Positions 21,111-30,312 of a stretch of DNA of 64,000 bases are shown piece by piece. Location of the stretch: assembly GCA_030654395.1 (NCBI GenBank), contig JAURXM010000132.1:62001-126000 (forward strand), read 5' to 3'. Position numbers and translations under genes: made by a program. This DNA comes from Aquabacterium sp. GTDB taxonomy: Bacteria; Pseudomonadota; Gammaproteobacteria; Burkholderiales; Burkholderiaceae_C. The notes under the pieces were generated by a model. That model was not told the DNA's origin. It ran no database searches and saw only the letters and a program-made list of their open reading frames with translations. Positions within the stretch are counted from its first letter, which is position 1, and every line of letters starts with the position of its first letter.

Positions 21111-22184
21111 ATGGTCGTACCTCCACCTGTGACTGACGCAATTACCCATTTGGCTGTACTGACGGCGCAGCGCGATCGTGAGTTGCTGGATGTCTCCTTG
21201 GCTCAGGGCGTGTTGGATTTGTTGTCAGTGACATCCGTGGGTGTGTACCGACTGATCGGTTGTGAGGACGAGCCTCGCCACTGGCTTTGCTCTGGTTTGG
21301 CACGGCAGGGCGCCCTCACGGTGAGTGATCCGGCGTGGGTCGCGCTGGATACCTTGCCCCTGCTGGAAGCCTATCCTCTGCGTCAATCGGCGGTCGCGTC
21401 CCGTTTGCTCCAACACGGCGAGCTGGATGCCGGATCGGCAGACGCGGCCATGCGGTTTGTCACCGTCTTGCCCCTGCAGGTCGAAGTCGGGCAGCCTGGT
21501 GTTTTGGAGATTTGCTCAGCTCAGCCTTTGACGCCGGAAGCACTGCGCCCGATTCAGACCTTGCTCAAGGTGTTCGGTAATTTTCAGAATTTATTAGAGA
21601 CCAGTCAGCGAGATGCGCTCACAGGTTTACTCAATCGACAGACCTTTGACGCTGCTTTTTTCAAGGCGTCCATGCCTGTTGCTGCTGATAGCCTGCTGTT
21701 GGATCAGGGAGAGCGCCGGGCATCGGCTGCAACCGGTTACTGGATCGGGGTGGTTGATATCGATCACTTCAAATTGGTCAACGATGGTTTTGGTCACCTG
21801 ATCGGGGACGAGGTGCTGGTGCTGCTTGCTCGCATCATGAGGCAGTCGTTTCGACACTACGATCGGCTTTACCGCTTTGGGGGCGAGGAGTTTGTCGTTT
21901 TGCTTCGGGGCGGTGATGCGGCCGATGCGCAACGGGCTTTTGACCGGTTTCGTGTCAACGTGGAGCAATACCCCTTCCCACAAATCAAAACAGTCACGGT
22001 CAGCGTGGGTTTCACTGAAGTGCAACACAAAGACACGCCCAGCGTGGCGTTCTCGCGTGCTGACAGGGGCGTCTATGTGGCCAAGGCTCAGGGGCGTAAC
22101 CGCGTTTTGTTCTTTGAGTCCTTGCTGAGCACAGGCGTGCTCAAGACTGAGGACGCTCACATCGGTGATGTGGAGCTATTTTGA
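21111..22184 (+). CDS. Diguanylate cyclase (GGDEF) linked to the Pil-Chp locus
   Basis: A 357-residue cytoplasmic protein with an N-terminal GAF-like sensory region (about 1-165) and a C-terminal GGDEF domain that should make cyclic di-GMP. The active-site loop is YRFGGEEFVVLL (GGEEF at 257-261). The inhibitory I-site RxxD is present as RHYD at 248-251, so product inhibition is expected. DALTGLLNRQTFD and the metal-binding GVVDIDHFKLVNDGFGH are intact. It starts 12 bp after chpA and is probably in the same transcript. The last six residues are GDVELF, closely matching the GELELF tails of the two CheX-like proteins at 35.0-36.6 kb. The 3' end overlaps convergent phrB by 9 bp. Confidence 0.92.
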   Translation: MVVPPPVTDAITHLAVLTAQRDRELLDVSLAQGVLDLLSVTSVGVYRLIGCEDEPRHWLCSGLARQGALTVSDPAWVALDTLPLLEAYPLRQSAVASRLLQHGELDAGSADAAMRFVTVLPLQVEVGQPGVLEICSAQPLTPEALRPIQTLLKVFGNFQNLLETSQRDALTGLLNRQTFDAAFFKASMPVAADSLLLDQGERRASAATGYWIGVVDIDHFKLVNDGFGHLIGDEVLVLLARIMRQSFRHYDRLYRFGGEEFVVLLRGGDAADAQRAFDRFRVNVEQYPFPQIKTVTVSVGFTEVQHKDTPSVAFSRADRGVYVAKAQGRNRVLFFESLLSTGVLKTEDAHIGDVELF

Positions 22185-23621
22185 CGCGCCCCTGATCACG
22201 GCATAGCGTGTCAGCGTTGCTGCACGCGCTTCATCATGTTGAACAACAGGGTGAGGGTAGTGAGGGGCGAGGCTCACACCCGCCAACCACGGCGCATGCA
22301 AAGCTTTGTCAGGCAGGCTGGCCAGCTCAGGTACGTAGCGGCGGATGAACTTACCCTGCGCGTCGAACTTCTCGCTTTGGCTGATCGGGTTGAAGATGCG
22401 GAAATACGGTTGCGCATCGCAGCCGCTGGATGCCGCCCATTGCCATCCACCGTTGTTCGCGGCCAGGTCGTAGTCCAATAGCTTTTCTGCAAAATAGGCT
22501 TCACCCCGGCGCCAGTCCAGCCCCAAATCCTTGATCAGAAAGCTGGCAGTGACCATGCGCAGACGGTTGTGCATGTAGCCCGTTTGATTGAGTTGCCGCA
22601 TGGCCGCATCCACCAGTGGGTAGCCTGTGACGCCATCACACCACGCCTTGAACAGCGCATCAGCCTTGCTGCCATGCGCCCACTTGATCAGGTCGTACTC
22701 GCGCTTATAGGCATGCCCCACCACGTGCGGGTGGTGGTACAGCACTTGGTGATAAAAATCCCGCCAAATCAACTCGTTCAGCCACGTTTGTGCGCCCTTT
22801 GAGCCTGCGTTTGCGCGGTCCCACGCCAGATTGACCAGATGGCGGATGGACACGGTGCCAAAGCGCAAATGGGTAGACAGGTAGCTGGGGCCCTTGGTGC
22901 CAGGGAAGTCGCGGGTCGCATCGTATCGGTCTAAGCGGGGCAGGAAATCAGCCAGCAAGGACGCGGCGCCGGACATGCCAGGGGGCACCTTCAAGTCGCC
23001 CACCTCTTCAAACCCCAACTCAGGCAGCGTGGGGATGTGGGTTTGGACGCCATGCACATGTGCAGGGACAGGCGCCAAGCGTGTATGCAAGGCCGCTATC
23101 GGGTAAGGCTTGACGTAGAAGGCTGTCAGCTTGGCAAGCCACTTGTTTTTGTAAGGGGTGAAGACGCCATAGGGCGTATCGTTGCCAGTGAGCACCTCAT
23201 GGCGCTCGAAAATCACATGGTCTTTGGATGTGAACAGGGCCACGCCCAAATGGCTGAGGTGGCCACGCACTTGCGCATCGCGGGCCAAGGCGTCGGGCTC
23301 ATCGTCGTGGTTGGCGTAAACCGCCTGCACACCCAGTTGGGCCGCCAATTTGGGGATTTCAGCCGTGGCTGACCCGTGTCTGACGATCAAACCCTTGTCT
23401 TGACCGCTTGCTGCCAGTGCCGCATCCAGCTCGATCAGGCTGGCTTGGATGAAGGCGACACGGCGATCCTGTCGTGGCAGCGAATCCAAGATATCGGTGT
23501 CAAAAACGAAGGCGCACCACACACGCCGGGCATTTTTCAGGGCATGGAAAAGTGCCGCGTGATCCGTGCTGCGCAGATCGCGTCTGAACCAGACCAAGGC
23601 TGAGTCGATGGTATTGGGCAT
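22176..23621 (-). CDS. phrB: Deoxyribodipyrimidine photolyase
   Basis: A 481-residue cryptochrome/photolyase-family flavoprotein that repairs cyclobutane pyrimidine dimers with blue light. The N-terminal antenna domain begins ALVWFRRDLRSTDHAAL. The FAD-binding C-terminal half has TGYPLVDAAMRQLNQTGYMH, NRLRMVTASFLIKDLGLDWR, DYDLAANNGGWQWAASSGCD and AQPYFRIFNPISQSEKFD. These are strong CPD class I features. ATG 23621 is preceded by AAAGAG; the upstream start at 23651 was rejected because it adds unconserved residues. It diverges from yqgE and is convergent with the diguanylate cyclase gene. Confidence 0.95.
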   Translation of the reverse strand: MPNTIDSALVWFRRDLRSTDHAALFHALKNARRVWCAFVFDTDILDSLPRQDRRVAFIQASLIELDAALAASGQDKGLIVRHGSATAEIPKLAAQLGVQAVYANHDDEPDALARDAQVRGHLSHLGVALFTSKDHVIFERHEVLTGNDTPYGVFTPYKNKWLAKLTAFYVKPYPIAALHTRLAPVPAHVHGVQTHIPTLPELGFEEVGDLKVPPGMSGAASLLADFLPRLDRYDATRDFPGTKGPSYLSTHLRFGTVSIRHLVNLAWDRANAGSKGAQTWLNELIWRDFYHQVLYHHPHVVGHAYKREYDLIKWAHGSKADALFKAWCDGVTGYPLVDAAMRQLNQTGYMHNRLRMVTASFLIKDLGLDWRRGEAYFAEKLLDYDLAANNGGWQWAASSGCDAQPYFRIFNPISQSEKFDAQGKFIRRYVPELASLPDKALHAPWLAGVSLAPHYPHPVVQHDEARAATLTRYAVIRGASK

Positions 23622-23685
23622 CTCTTTTACGCTAAGTGGGCAATTGCCCATGATGCAAGCGTCGATGGGCGTCTAAAATTGAAAT

Positions 23686-24273
23686 ATGTCTGAAGGCCAA
23701 TCCCCCCCCATTAACCTGACCAACCAATTCCTCATTGCCATGCCCGGGATGAGTGACGGCCATTTTGCCGGCGCGGTGGTCTACATGTGCGAACACAATG
23801 ATAAAGGTGCGTTGGGCTTGGTCATCAACAAGCCGATAGAGATCAATCTACAGAACTTGTTCGAGCGCGTCGACTTGACGCTTGAGCGCGCTGATCTGGC
23901 GACACGTCCTGTCTACTTTGGTGGCCCCGTGCAAACCGGGCGGGGGTTCGTGCTGCACGATCGCCTGGATGAGGAGGGCGGTCATTACAACGCCAGCCTC
24001 AAAATCCCCGGCGGGCTTGAGATGACCACTTCGCGCGATGTGCTCGAAGCCTTGTCTGAAGGTGCAGGCCCTGATCGGGTGTTCATCACATTGGGCTACT
24101 CAGGCTGGAGCGCAGGCCAACTTGAAGACGAATTGGGCCGCAATGGCTGGTTGACGGTCGAGGCCGAGCCCACCATCATTTTCGACACACCGGTTGAGCA
24201 GCGCTATGACAAGGCCCTGTCTCTGCTGGGTGTGGACCGCCACTTCTTGATGGCTGAGGCCGGGCACGCATGA
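23686..24273 (+). CDS. yqgE: YqgE/AlgH family protein (UPF0301)
   Basis: A 195-residue cytoplasmic protein of the UPF0301/AlgH family. The N-terminus LTNQFLIAMPGMSDGHFAGA and the segment GALGLVINKP are family hallmarks, as are VYFGGPVQTGRGFVLH and ITLGYSGWSAGQLEDEL. Its biochemical role is not established; it is almost always next to ruvX, as here. It is the first gene of the ruvX-pyrR-pyrB-pyrC'-plsC run. Its stop overlaps the ruvX start in an ATGA junction. Confidence 0.93.
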   Translation: MSEGQSPPINLTNQFLIAMPGMSDGHFAGAVVYMCEHNDKGALGLVINKPIEINLQNLFERVDLTLERADLATRPVYFGGPVQTGRGFVLHDRLDEEGGHYNASLKIPGGLEMTTSRDVLEALSEGAGPDRVFITLGYSGWSAGQLEDELGRNGWLTVEAEPTIIFDTPVEQRYDKALSLLGVDRHFLMAEAGHA

Positions 24274-24680
24274 CCAGCCAGCTCAATGGGCCGCTCAGCA
24301 CCTACTTGGCCTTTGACTACGGCCTCAAACGTGTGGGCGTTGCCACCGGCAACAGCCTGATGCGCACGGCACAGCCTTTGCGCACGATCGCTGCAGAAGG
24401 CGATGCCAGATTTAGCCAGATCGGCCTGTTGATCGCAGAGTGGCGGCCCGATGCGCTGGTCATTGGCGTGCCGTTTCACCCAGATGGCGCGGAGCACGAC
24501 AATACCGTTCGGGCGCGTAAATTTGGCCGCCAGTTGTCTGGCCGATTTCATTTGCCCGTGCACGAGGTTGATGAACGCTACTCAACCACCGAGGCCATCG
24601 CCGATGGCGCGCGCGACTTGGATGCGGCATCGGCGGCCATTTTGCTGCAACAGTATTTCAACAACCTGCAAGAGGCCTGA
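24270..24680 (+). CDS. ruvX: RuvX/YqgF putative Holliday junction resolvase
   Basis: A 136-residue RNase-H-fold protein. The catalytic Asp is in YLAFDYGLKRVGVATGN; the second acidic cluster is in the VHEVDERYSTTEA segment and the last acid is in DLDAASAAILLQQYF. Family members act on pre-16S rRNA 5' ends (YqgF) and were first proposed as Holliday junction resolvases; which activity applies here cannot be told. Length is normal. It overlaps yqgE by 4 bp, and its stop is directly followed by the GTG of pyrR. Confidence 0.93.
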   Translation: MTSQLNGPLSTYLAFDYGLKRVGVATGNSLMRTAQPLRTIAAEGDARFSQIGLLIAEWRPDALVIGVPFHPDGAEHDNTVRARKFGRQLSGRFHLPVHEVDERYSTTEAIADGARDLDAASAAILLQQYFNNLQEA

Positions 24681-25184
24681 GTGAGCAACACATTGCACCT
24701 TGATGCCGAAGCCCTCTACGCCAATTTGCTGGCGGGTGTGCGGCGTATTGTTACCCCTGAAACCACCTTGGTCGGCGTCTGGTCGGGTGGCGCTTGGTTG
24801 GCCGAGCGCCTCACCACCGATCTGGGCTTGGCCGCGTCACCCGGTGTGATCTCGTCTGCTTTGCACCGTGATGACTTCAGCTCACGCGGCATGTCAGCCA
24901 AAACAGATGCCACCCATTTGCCCTTTGAGGTTGATGGACGCCACATCTTGCTGATAGATGACGTGCTCTATACCGGCCGCACCACCCGAGCCGTCATCAA
25001 CGAGTTGTTTGATTTTGGCCGACCCGCCAGCGTGGCTTTGGTTGTGCTGGTTGACCGGGGCGGGCGCCAACTGCCGATCGAGCCCGTGCTCTCTGCCGCC
25101 CGCATCACCTTGCCTGCCGACCAGCGCGTCGCACTGGTTCGCGATGACAACGGCCGCTTCCAATTCCATTTCGAGACGGTTTGA
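24681..25184 (+). CDS. pyrR: PyrR pyrimidine regulator/uracil phosphoribosyltransferase
   Basis: A 167-residue type I phosphoribosyltransferase. The PRPP loop is [19 protein letters not shown] near residue 90. In Gram-positives PyrR is an RNA-binding attenuator of pyr genes that also has UPRTase activity. In this betaproteobacterial operon a regulatory role is plausible, but I saw no attenuator between it and pyrB, because the two genes overlap by 1 base at a TGATG junction. The start is GTG at 24681, immediately after the ruvX stop. Confidence 0.92.
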   Translation: MSNTLHLDAEALYANLLAGVRRIVTPETTLVGVWSGGAWLAERLTTDLGLAASPGVISSALHRDDFSSRGMSAKTDATHLPFEVDGRHILLIDDVLYTGRTTRAVINELFDFGRPASVALVVLVDRGGRQLPIEPVLSAARITLPADQRVALVRDDNGRFQFHFETV

Positions 25185-26167
25185 TGACCACGTTCAGCCC
25201 CATCAAAAAGCCCCAGCGCAACCCGCAGCTCAACAAGCACGGCGAGCTGATTCACCTGCTGTCCACTGAGGGTCTGCCGCCGCCCATCATTCACCAAATT
25301 TTGGACACCGCTGAGCAGTTTTTGAGCGTCAATGACCGCGAGGTCAAAAAAGTGCCCCTGCTGCGTGGCAAAAGCGTGTTCAACCTGTTTTTTGAGAACA
25401 GCACACGCACACGCACCACGTTTGAGATCGCCGCCAAGCGCCTGAGCGCCGACGTGATCAACTTGGACATCGCCCGTTCATCAGCTGCCAAGGGTGAGAG
25501 CCTGCTCGACACCATCGCCAACTTGTCGGCGATGCAGGCTGACATGTTCATCGTGCGCCACTCCGAATCAGGCGCACCTTATTTGATCGCGCAGCACGTG
25601 GCACCCCATGTGCATGTGGTCAACGCGGGCGACGGGCGCCATGCCCACCCCACGCAGGCCTTGCTGGACATGTACACCATCCGGCATTACAAAAAGGACT
25701 TCAGCCAGTTGACCGTGGCCATCGTGGGTGACATCGTCCACTCGCGCGTGGCCCGATCCAACATCCATGCCTTGACCACACTGGGTGTGCCTGAAGTGCG
25801 CGTGGTGGGCCCTCGCACCTTGGTGCCGGGCGATCTGCGCGAGATGGGCGTGCGGGTCTGTCATGACATGGCCGAGGGCATCCGTGGTGCCGACGTCATC
25901 ATCATGCTGCGCCTGCAACATGAGCGCATGTCGGGTGGCATGCTGCCCAGTGCGGGCGAGTTTTTCAAAGAATTCGGCCTGACCGAAGCCAAGCTGGCTT
26001 TGGCTAAGCCGGATGCCATCGTCATGCACCCGGGCCCAATCAACCGGGGCGTTGAGATTGACTCTGCCGTGGCCGATGGCAAGCAAAGCGTCATCCTGCC
26101 CCAAGTCACCTTCGGTATCGCGGTGCGCATGGCTGTGATGTCCATCATTGCTGGGAACATGGCATGA
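25184..26167 (+). CDS. pyrB: Aspartate carbamoyltransferase catalytic subunit
   Basis: A 327-residue enzyme that condenses carbamoyl phosphate with aspartate, the first committed step of pyrimidine synthesis. The carbamoyl-phosphate loop is [19 protein letters not shown], the catalytic HPTQ is in [17 protein letters not shown], and the aspartate-side loop is [22 protein letters not shown] closes the domain. The ATG at 25184 overlaps the pyrR stop, and its own stop overlaps the next ATG in an ATGA junction. It is paired with a non-catalytic dihydroorotase homologue, as in Pseudomonas-type ATCase holoenzymes, and no pyrI regulatory subunit is present. Confidence 0.96.
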   Translation: MTTFSPIKKPQRNPQLNKHGELIHLLSTEGLPPPIIHQILDTAEQFLSVNDREVKKVPLLRGKSVFNLFFENSTRTRTTFEIAAKRLSADVINLDIARSSAAKGESLLDTIANLSAMQADMFIVRHSESGAPYLIAQHVAPHVHVVNAGDGRHAHPTQALLDMYTIRHYKKDFSQLTVAIVGDIVHSRVARSNIHALTTLGVPEVRVVGPRTLVPGDLREMGVRVCHDMAEGIRGADVIIMLRLQHERMSGGMLPSAGEFFKEFGLTEAKLALAKPDAIVMHPGPINRGVEIDSAVADGKQSVILPQVTFGIAVRMAVMSIIAGNMA

Positions 26168-27501
26168 AGATCCTCATTAAAAATGGTCGCCTTGTTGACC
26201 CTGCATCTGGCTTAGACCAAGTTGGTGACCTGGCCATCAATGGGGGCCGCATCACTGCCATTGGCAACGTCAAGGCTGATTTCAGCCCCGACCGCATCAT
26301 TGACGCAACAGGTTTGATCGTGGCACCCGGCTTGGTCGACTTGGCAGCGCGCCTGAAAGAGCCTGGGCACGAGCACGAAGGCATGCTCGAATCCGAGCTG
26401 GCTGCTGCTGCTGCTGGTGGCGTGACCAGCGTGGTCTGCCTGCCCGACACCGATCCCACGCTGGACGAACCCGGCTTGGTCGAGATGCTCAAGCTGCGCG
26501 CCCGCAAGCTCAGCCGCTGCCGCTTGTTCCCGCTGGGCGCTCTGACGCGCGGCCTCAAAGGCGAAACGCTGACCGAGATGGCCGAGCTGCACGAAGCAGG
26601 CTGCATCGGTTTTTCACAAGCCGAGGTGCCCGTCAAAGACACCCAGTTGCTCCAGCGCGCCTTGCTGTATGCATCCACCTTTGGCTACACCGTTTGGCTG
26701 CGTCCCCAAGATGCGTGGCTGGGCAAGGGCGTGGCGGCCAGTGGCTCTGTGGCCACGCGACTGGGCTTGTCTGGCGTGCCTGTGGCCGCCGAAACCATCG
26801 CCTTGCAAACCATCATCGAATTGGTGCGGGCCACGGGCGCGCGTGTGCACCTGTGCCGCATCTCCAGCGCACCGGGCGTGGAGTTGGTGCGTCAAGCCAA
26901 AGCACAAGGCCTGCCGATCACAGCAGATGTCAGCATCAACTCGCTGTTGCTGACCGATGTGGACATTGGCTACTTCAACCCCGCCATGCGCTTGACCCCG
27001 CCCTTGCGCCAGGGCCGTGACCGCGACGCGCTACAAGCGGGCCTGCTTGACGGCACCTTAGATGCCTTGGTGTCTGACCACACACCCGTGGACGAAGACG
27101 CCAAAACCCTGCCGTTTGGCGAGGCCGAGCCTGGCGCGACGGGTTTGGAGCTGTTGTTGAGTTTGGCCCTGAAGTGGTCGGGTGCCGATCAAGACGACCA
27201 ACCCGACCCGGCCAAACTGCGCCGCGCCTTGTCCGTCGTCACCCAAGGGCCGGTCAAAGTGCTGGGCGACGCGCTGGGCTCACTGTCAGCCAGCGCGGGC
27301 CGTTTGGTGGCCGGTGGCGTAGCCGACGTCGTGGTGTTTGATCCTGCAGCGCGCTGGACAGTAGAGCCCTCAGCCTTGGTCAGCCAAGGCAAGCACACCC
27401 CGTTTGCGTTTGAGGCCACCGGCTTTCAAATGGCGGGCCGGGTGCGCTTGACGCTGGTTGCAGGGCAGGTGGCACACGAAGCCATTGTTGTCGCTGCATG
27501 A
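26164..27501 (+). CDS. pyrC': Dihydroorotase-like protein, probably non-catalytic (PyrC'/PyrX)
   Basis: A 445-residue amidohydrolase-fold protein. Annotation pipelines would call it dihydroorotase, but the metal site is gone. The H-x-H of active enzymes is replaced in [13 protein letters not shown] (A and R at the two His positions). The His of the usual CHVS strand is Arg (LCRISSAPG), and the usual TPHH is SINS ([12 protein letters not shown]). Only the Asp of [11 protein letters not shown] remains. In Pseudomonas an inactive homologue of this kind (PyrC'/PyrX) is a structural partner of PyrB. I infer the same role here, with the true dihydroorotase elsewhere in the genome. It has ATGA junctions with pyrB upstream and plsC downstream. 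Confidence 0.88.
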   Translation: MKILIKNGRLVDPASGLDQVGDLAINGGRITAIGNVKADFSPDRIIDATGLIVAPGLVDLAARLKEPGHEHEGMLESELAAAAAGGVTSVVCLPDTDPTLDEPGLVEMLKLRARKLSRCRLFPLGALTRGLKGETLTEMAELHEAGCIGFSQAEVPVKDTQLLQRALLYASTFGYTVWLRPQDAWLGKGVAASGSVATRLGLSGVPVAAETIALQTIIELVRATGARVHLCRISSAPGVELVRQAKAQGLPITADVSINSLLLTDVDIGYFNPAMRLTPPLRQGRDRDALQAGLLDGTLDALVSDHTPVDEDAKTLPFGEAEPGATGLELLLSLALKWSGADQDDQPDPAKLRRALSVVTQGPVKVLGDALGSLSASAGRLVAGGVADVVVFDPAARWTVEPSALVSQGKHTPFAFEATGFQMAGRVRLTLVAGQVAHEAIVVAA

Positions 27502-28292
27502 GTTCTACCCTAGAGGGCGGCCCACAGGGCACACCAGCAGCAGTCCCCACCGTCCGACTTTGGATGACCCCTGTGGCCGCTTGGCGCCTGCTGCGCGTGC
27601 TGCTGCATATATTGATCATCTTGTTGCAGTCGGTCACCGTGTGGCGGTCTTTGGACCGCGCGGGGCTGGACAGGGCCACTCAAAATTGGTCTCGCAAGAT
27701 GCTGCATATTTTGGGGATTCGACTGGACGTGCAAGGCCACACCCGCCCGGGCGCCAAGTTGGTCGTAGCCAACCACGTGTCTTGGCTGGACATCGTGGCC
27801 ATCAACGCCGTCGTGCCTTCGCGTTTTGTATCCAAAGCCGAAGTAGGGCAATGGCCTCTGATTGGCCCTTTGGTGACGGCTGCGGGCACCCTGTATTTGG
27901 TGCGCGAACGCCGCCGGGACGCCATGCGGGTGTTGGGCTTGATGTCCCAAGTCTTGCGCGACGGGCACACCGTGGCCGTGTTCCCTGAGGGCACCACAGG
28001 CGACGGCCACAGCGTGATGCATTTCCACGCCAACATGCTGCAAGCGGCGATTGATGCGGCCATGCCCGTGCAGCCTGTTGCCTTGCGCTATAGCGACCCC
28101 GATCGGGCCATCAGCCCCATCGCGGCCTATGCGGGCGATACCACCTTGATGCAATCCTTGTGGTGGGTGGTGACGGCCAAGGGCCTGTGCGTGAAGGCCA
28201 CCATCTTGCCTTTGCAAGCTGTAGACCATGCTGACCGCCGCCTGCTGGCCGAGTCATTGCGCACCACCATATCGGACGCCCTGTCCGATTAA
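27498..28292 (+). CDS. plsC: 1-acyl-sn-glycerol-3-phosphate acyltransferase
   Basis: A 264-residue membrane acyltransferase that makes phosphatidic acid from lysophosphatidate. The catalytic HX4D motif is NHVSWLDIVA near residue 93, and the glycerol-phosphate-binding motif is FPEGTTGDGHSV near 162. An N-terminal hydrophobic segment (LRVLLHILIILLQSVTVW, about 30-48) anchors it. It overlaps pyrC' by 4 bp, so it is co-translated with pyrimidine genes. Metabolically unrelated neighbours of this kind are common in compact operons. Confidence 0.92.
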   Translation: MSSTLEGGPQGTPAAVPTVRLWMTPVAAWRLLRVLLHILIILLQSVTVWRSLDRAGLDRATQNWSRKMLHILGIRLDVQGHTRPGAKLVVANHVSWLDIVAINAVVPSRFVSKAEVGQWPLIGPLVTAAGTLYLVRERRRDAMRVLGLMSQVLRDGHTVAVFPEGTTGDGHSVMHFHANMLQAAIDAAMPVQPVALRYSDPDRAISPIAAYAGDTTLMQSLWWVVTAKGLCVKATILPLQAVDHADRRLLAESLRTTISDALSD

Positions 28293-28325
28293 GCCTAGCC
28301 AATGGCTGAGAATTGCACGTTGTAA

Positions 28326-28345
28326 AACCCCTTATTTAAGGGGTT
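28326..28345 (+). terminator. Inverted repeat after plsC, possible weak terminator
   Basis: AACCCCTT and AAGGGGTT form a perfect 8-bp stem with a 4-base loop (ATTT), 34 bp after the plsC stop. No U-tract follows, so it may be a weak terminator, an mRNA 3' stabiliser or an operator for the porin gene that starts at 28433. Confidence 0.45.
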
Positions 28346-28432
28346 GCTGTCAAGTGGGGACTTTACTCTGAAGACAGTCACTGGGCCTTTGGGCACAGTG
28401 GTGTCACATCAACCTTGTTGAGGAGTCACTCC

Positions 28433-29842
28433 ATGTCAGTGAATAAACTTCGGCGCCTTCCGCTAGCGGCAGCAGCAATGCTCGCTTGCATGGGTGCCCA
28501 GGCTGGCTACCAGTCGCCTGATGGTCATTTTAGTTTGTCCGGTTTCGGTACCTTAGGCGCATCCAAATCCACCACGGATGACGCCATTTACAACTACCCC
28601 GGTCAAGGCGGTGGATCAACCAAGCATGGCACATTGGATCCTGACAGCAAAATTGCTGTGCAAGGAACCTACAAGTTCACGCCAACGGTGTCGGGCACCA
28701 CACAAGTGATGACCAAGTATGACGCTGAAGGTCAATACGTCCCCCAAATCTCGTGGGCGTTTGCCAAGTGGCAGGTCATACCGAGCTTGACGCTCCGTGC
28801 GGGTCGCATGGGCGTGCCGGCCTTTATGATTTCTGACTTCCGTGATGTGGGTTACGCCAATACACCCGTGCGGCCTCCATTGGATGTCTACGGCCAAGTG
28901 CCCGTTAGTCAATTTGATGGTGCCGATGCGTCCTATCAGTGGGAGCTAGGTGGCACAAGCCTGACAGCATCCGTGTGGGCAGGTACGGCTAAGGCGGATT
29001 ACAGATCGTCGATCACTTCGGCAACCGCAGGGTTCACCATTGAACGTGCAGCAGGTTTCAACGCCTTGGCGGACTTGGGCAACGGGTGGTCTGTGCGTGC
29101 AGGTCACATGAAGGGCAAGTTGTCCGTGCAATCTGATGCGATAACTCAGTTAGGAACCAATGCTGCGGCCTTGAAGACTGCTGTGACCAATTATGCCGGT
29201 CTGGCAGCGCTTGCAGGTGACGGGGCTAACGCAGCTATTGCTGCAGCCAAGGCGGCCACTTATCAGGACGCGATTGATCTGGCTGACCCCAGTGCTGTGG
29301 ACTCAACGTTCTCAGGTATCGGCTTGGCATACGACCAGGACGAATGGGTCGGTAGCTTGGAGTTCACCAAGCGCCACTCGAAGGGCTTTATCTCCAGCAC
29401 CACAGGTTGGTATGGGATGCTGGGTTACCGCATCAACGCGTTCACGCCCTTTGTTGGTTTGTCTAAGTTGAAGTCAGATAGAAGAGCCAGCAGTACGCCT
29501 GCGGACGCGACAGTGTTGTTTAGCCCCGCTGTGATTAATGTCAGCACGGGACAGCGAGCGGGTATCAGCGCAGCAGCGGCTGCAGGTGATCCTGCTTTGA
29601 ATGCGGGTCTTTTGGCGTTGGCAGGGGTACAAAAGCAAGACGAACGCACCGTCACCATGGGCGTACGTTGGGATGCGACATCCAGTACGGCTGTTAAGTT
29701 CCAATTTGACCGCATCAGCAAACCTGCTGATTCAAATGGCATGTTCTTGCACTATGACCCTGCGCAACCAGCACAAGTCGCTTTCACCGCCCAAAAGCGG
29801 TCGATCAGCGTCATGACCCTCTCGGTCGATTTTGTGTTCTAA
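28433..29842 (+). CDS. Outer-membrane beta-barrel (porin-like) protein
   Basis: A 469-residue secreted protein. A signal peptide (KLRRLPLAAAAMLACMGAQA, residues about 5-24) precedes YQSPDGHFSLSGFGTLGAS, the first barrel strand. Many alternating hydrophobic strands follow, and the chain ends VMTLSVDFVF with a terminal Phe, the usual signal for BAM-mediated insertion. A central Ala-rich stretch (about 245-285) looks like an extracellular or periplasmic loop. ATG 28433 has AGGAG at 28421-28425. It is followed after 16 bp by a small secreted phosphate-binding-like protein, so the pair may form an uptake module. The solute cannot be told from sequence. Confidence 0.82.
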   Translation: MSVNKLRRLPLAAAAMLACMGAQAGYQSPDGHFSLSGFGTLGASKSTTDDAIYNYPGQGGGSTKHGTLDPDSKIAVQGTYKFTPTVSGTTQVMTKYDAEGQYVPQISWAFAKWQVIPSLTLRAGRMGVPAFMISDFRDVGYANTPVRPPLDVYGQVPVSQFDGADASYQWELGGTSLTASVWAGTAKADYRSSITSATAGFTIERAAGFNALADLGNGWSVRAGHMKGKLSVQSDAITQLGTNAAALKTAVTNYAGLAALAGDGANAAIAAAKAATYQDAIDLADPSAVDSTFSGIGLAYDQDEWVGSLEFTKRHSKGFISSTTGWYGMLGYRINAFTPFVGLSKLKSDRRASSTPADATVLFSPAVINVSTGQRAGISAAAAAGDPALNAGLLALAGVQKQDERTVTMGVRWDATSSTAVKFQFDRISKPADSNGMFLHYDPAQPAQVAFTAQKRSISVMTLSVDFVF

Positions 29843-29858
29843 CCGAAGGGAGCATCAC

Positions 29859-30290
29859 ATGAAATCCAATTACACCCTTCGTACACTCGCCGCGGTTAGC
29901 CTATTCACGCTTGCACAAGCTGCCAGCGCCCAAGTTGCCGTGATTGTTAACCCCAAGAGCGCATTGGCCACGATGACACCCGAACAAGTCGGTGCCATCT
30001 TCATGGGCAAAAGCGCCACGCTGCCATCTGGCCAGACTGCTGTCCCAGCAGACTTGCCTGAAGCCAATGCGGCACGTGATCAGTTCTACAGCAAAGCGGC
30101 CGGTAAGTCACCCTCACAGGTGAAAGCCACTTGGGCCCGCTTGACCTTCTCTGGTAAGGCCACGCCACCCAAAGAAGTGGCTACGGCTGCAGACGTCAAG
30201 AAGCATGTGGCCGCCAACCCGGACGCCATTGGCTACATTGAAAAGTCAGCGGTCGACAGCACAGTCAAAGTCGTCTTGATTGTGGAATAA
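29859..30290 (+). CDS. Small secreted phosphate-binding-like protein
   Basis: A 143-residue exported protein with a signal peptide ending around QAASAQ (residue 24). The mature part resembles one lobe of PstS-like ABC binding proteins: VIVNPKSALATMTPEQVGAI, the FMGKSATLPSG turn, RDQFYSKAAGKSPSQVKATW and NPDAIGYIEKSAVD. Such one-lobe proteins are commonly annotated as phosphate ABC transporter substrate-binding proteins although no transporter is near. The start is supported by AAGGGAG at 29846-29852. It is co-directional with the porin-like gene and ends at a clear terminator, so the two form a small operon. Confidence 0.82.
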   Translation: MKSNYTLRTLAAVSLFTLAQAASAQVAVIVNPKSALATMTPEQVGAIFMGKSATLPSGQTAVPADLPEANAARDQFYSKAAGKSPSQVKATWARLTFSGKATPPKEVATAADVKKHVAANPDAIGYIEKSAVDSTVKVVLIVE

Positions 30291-30312
30291 GTCTCAGGGC
30301 TAAGTCCTAAGC

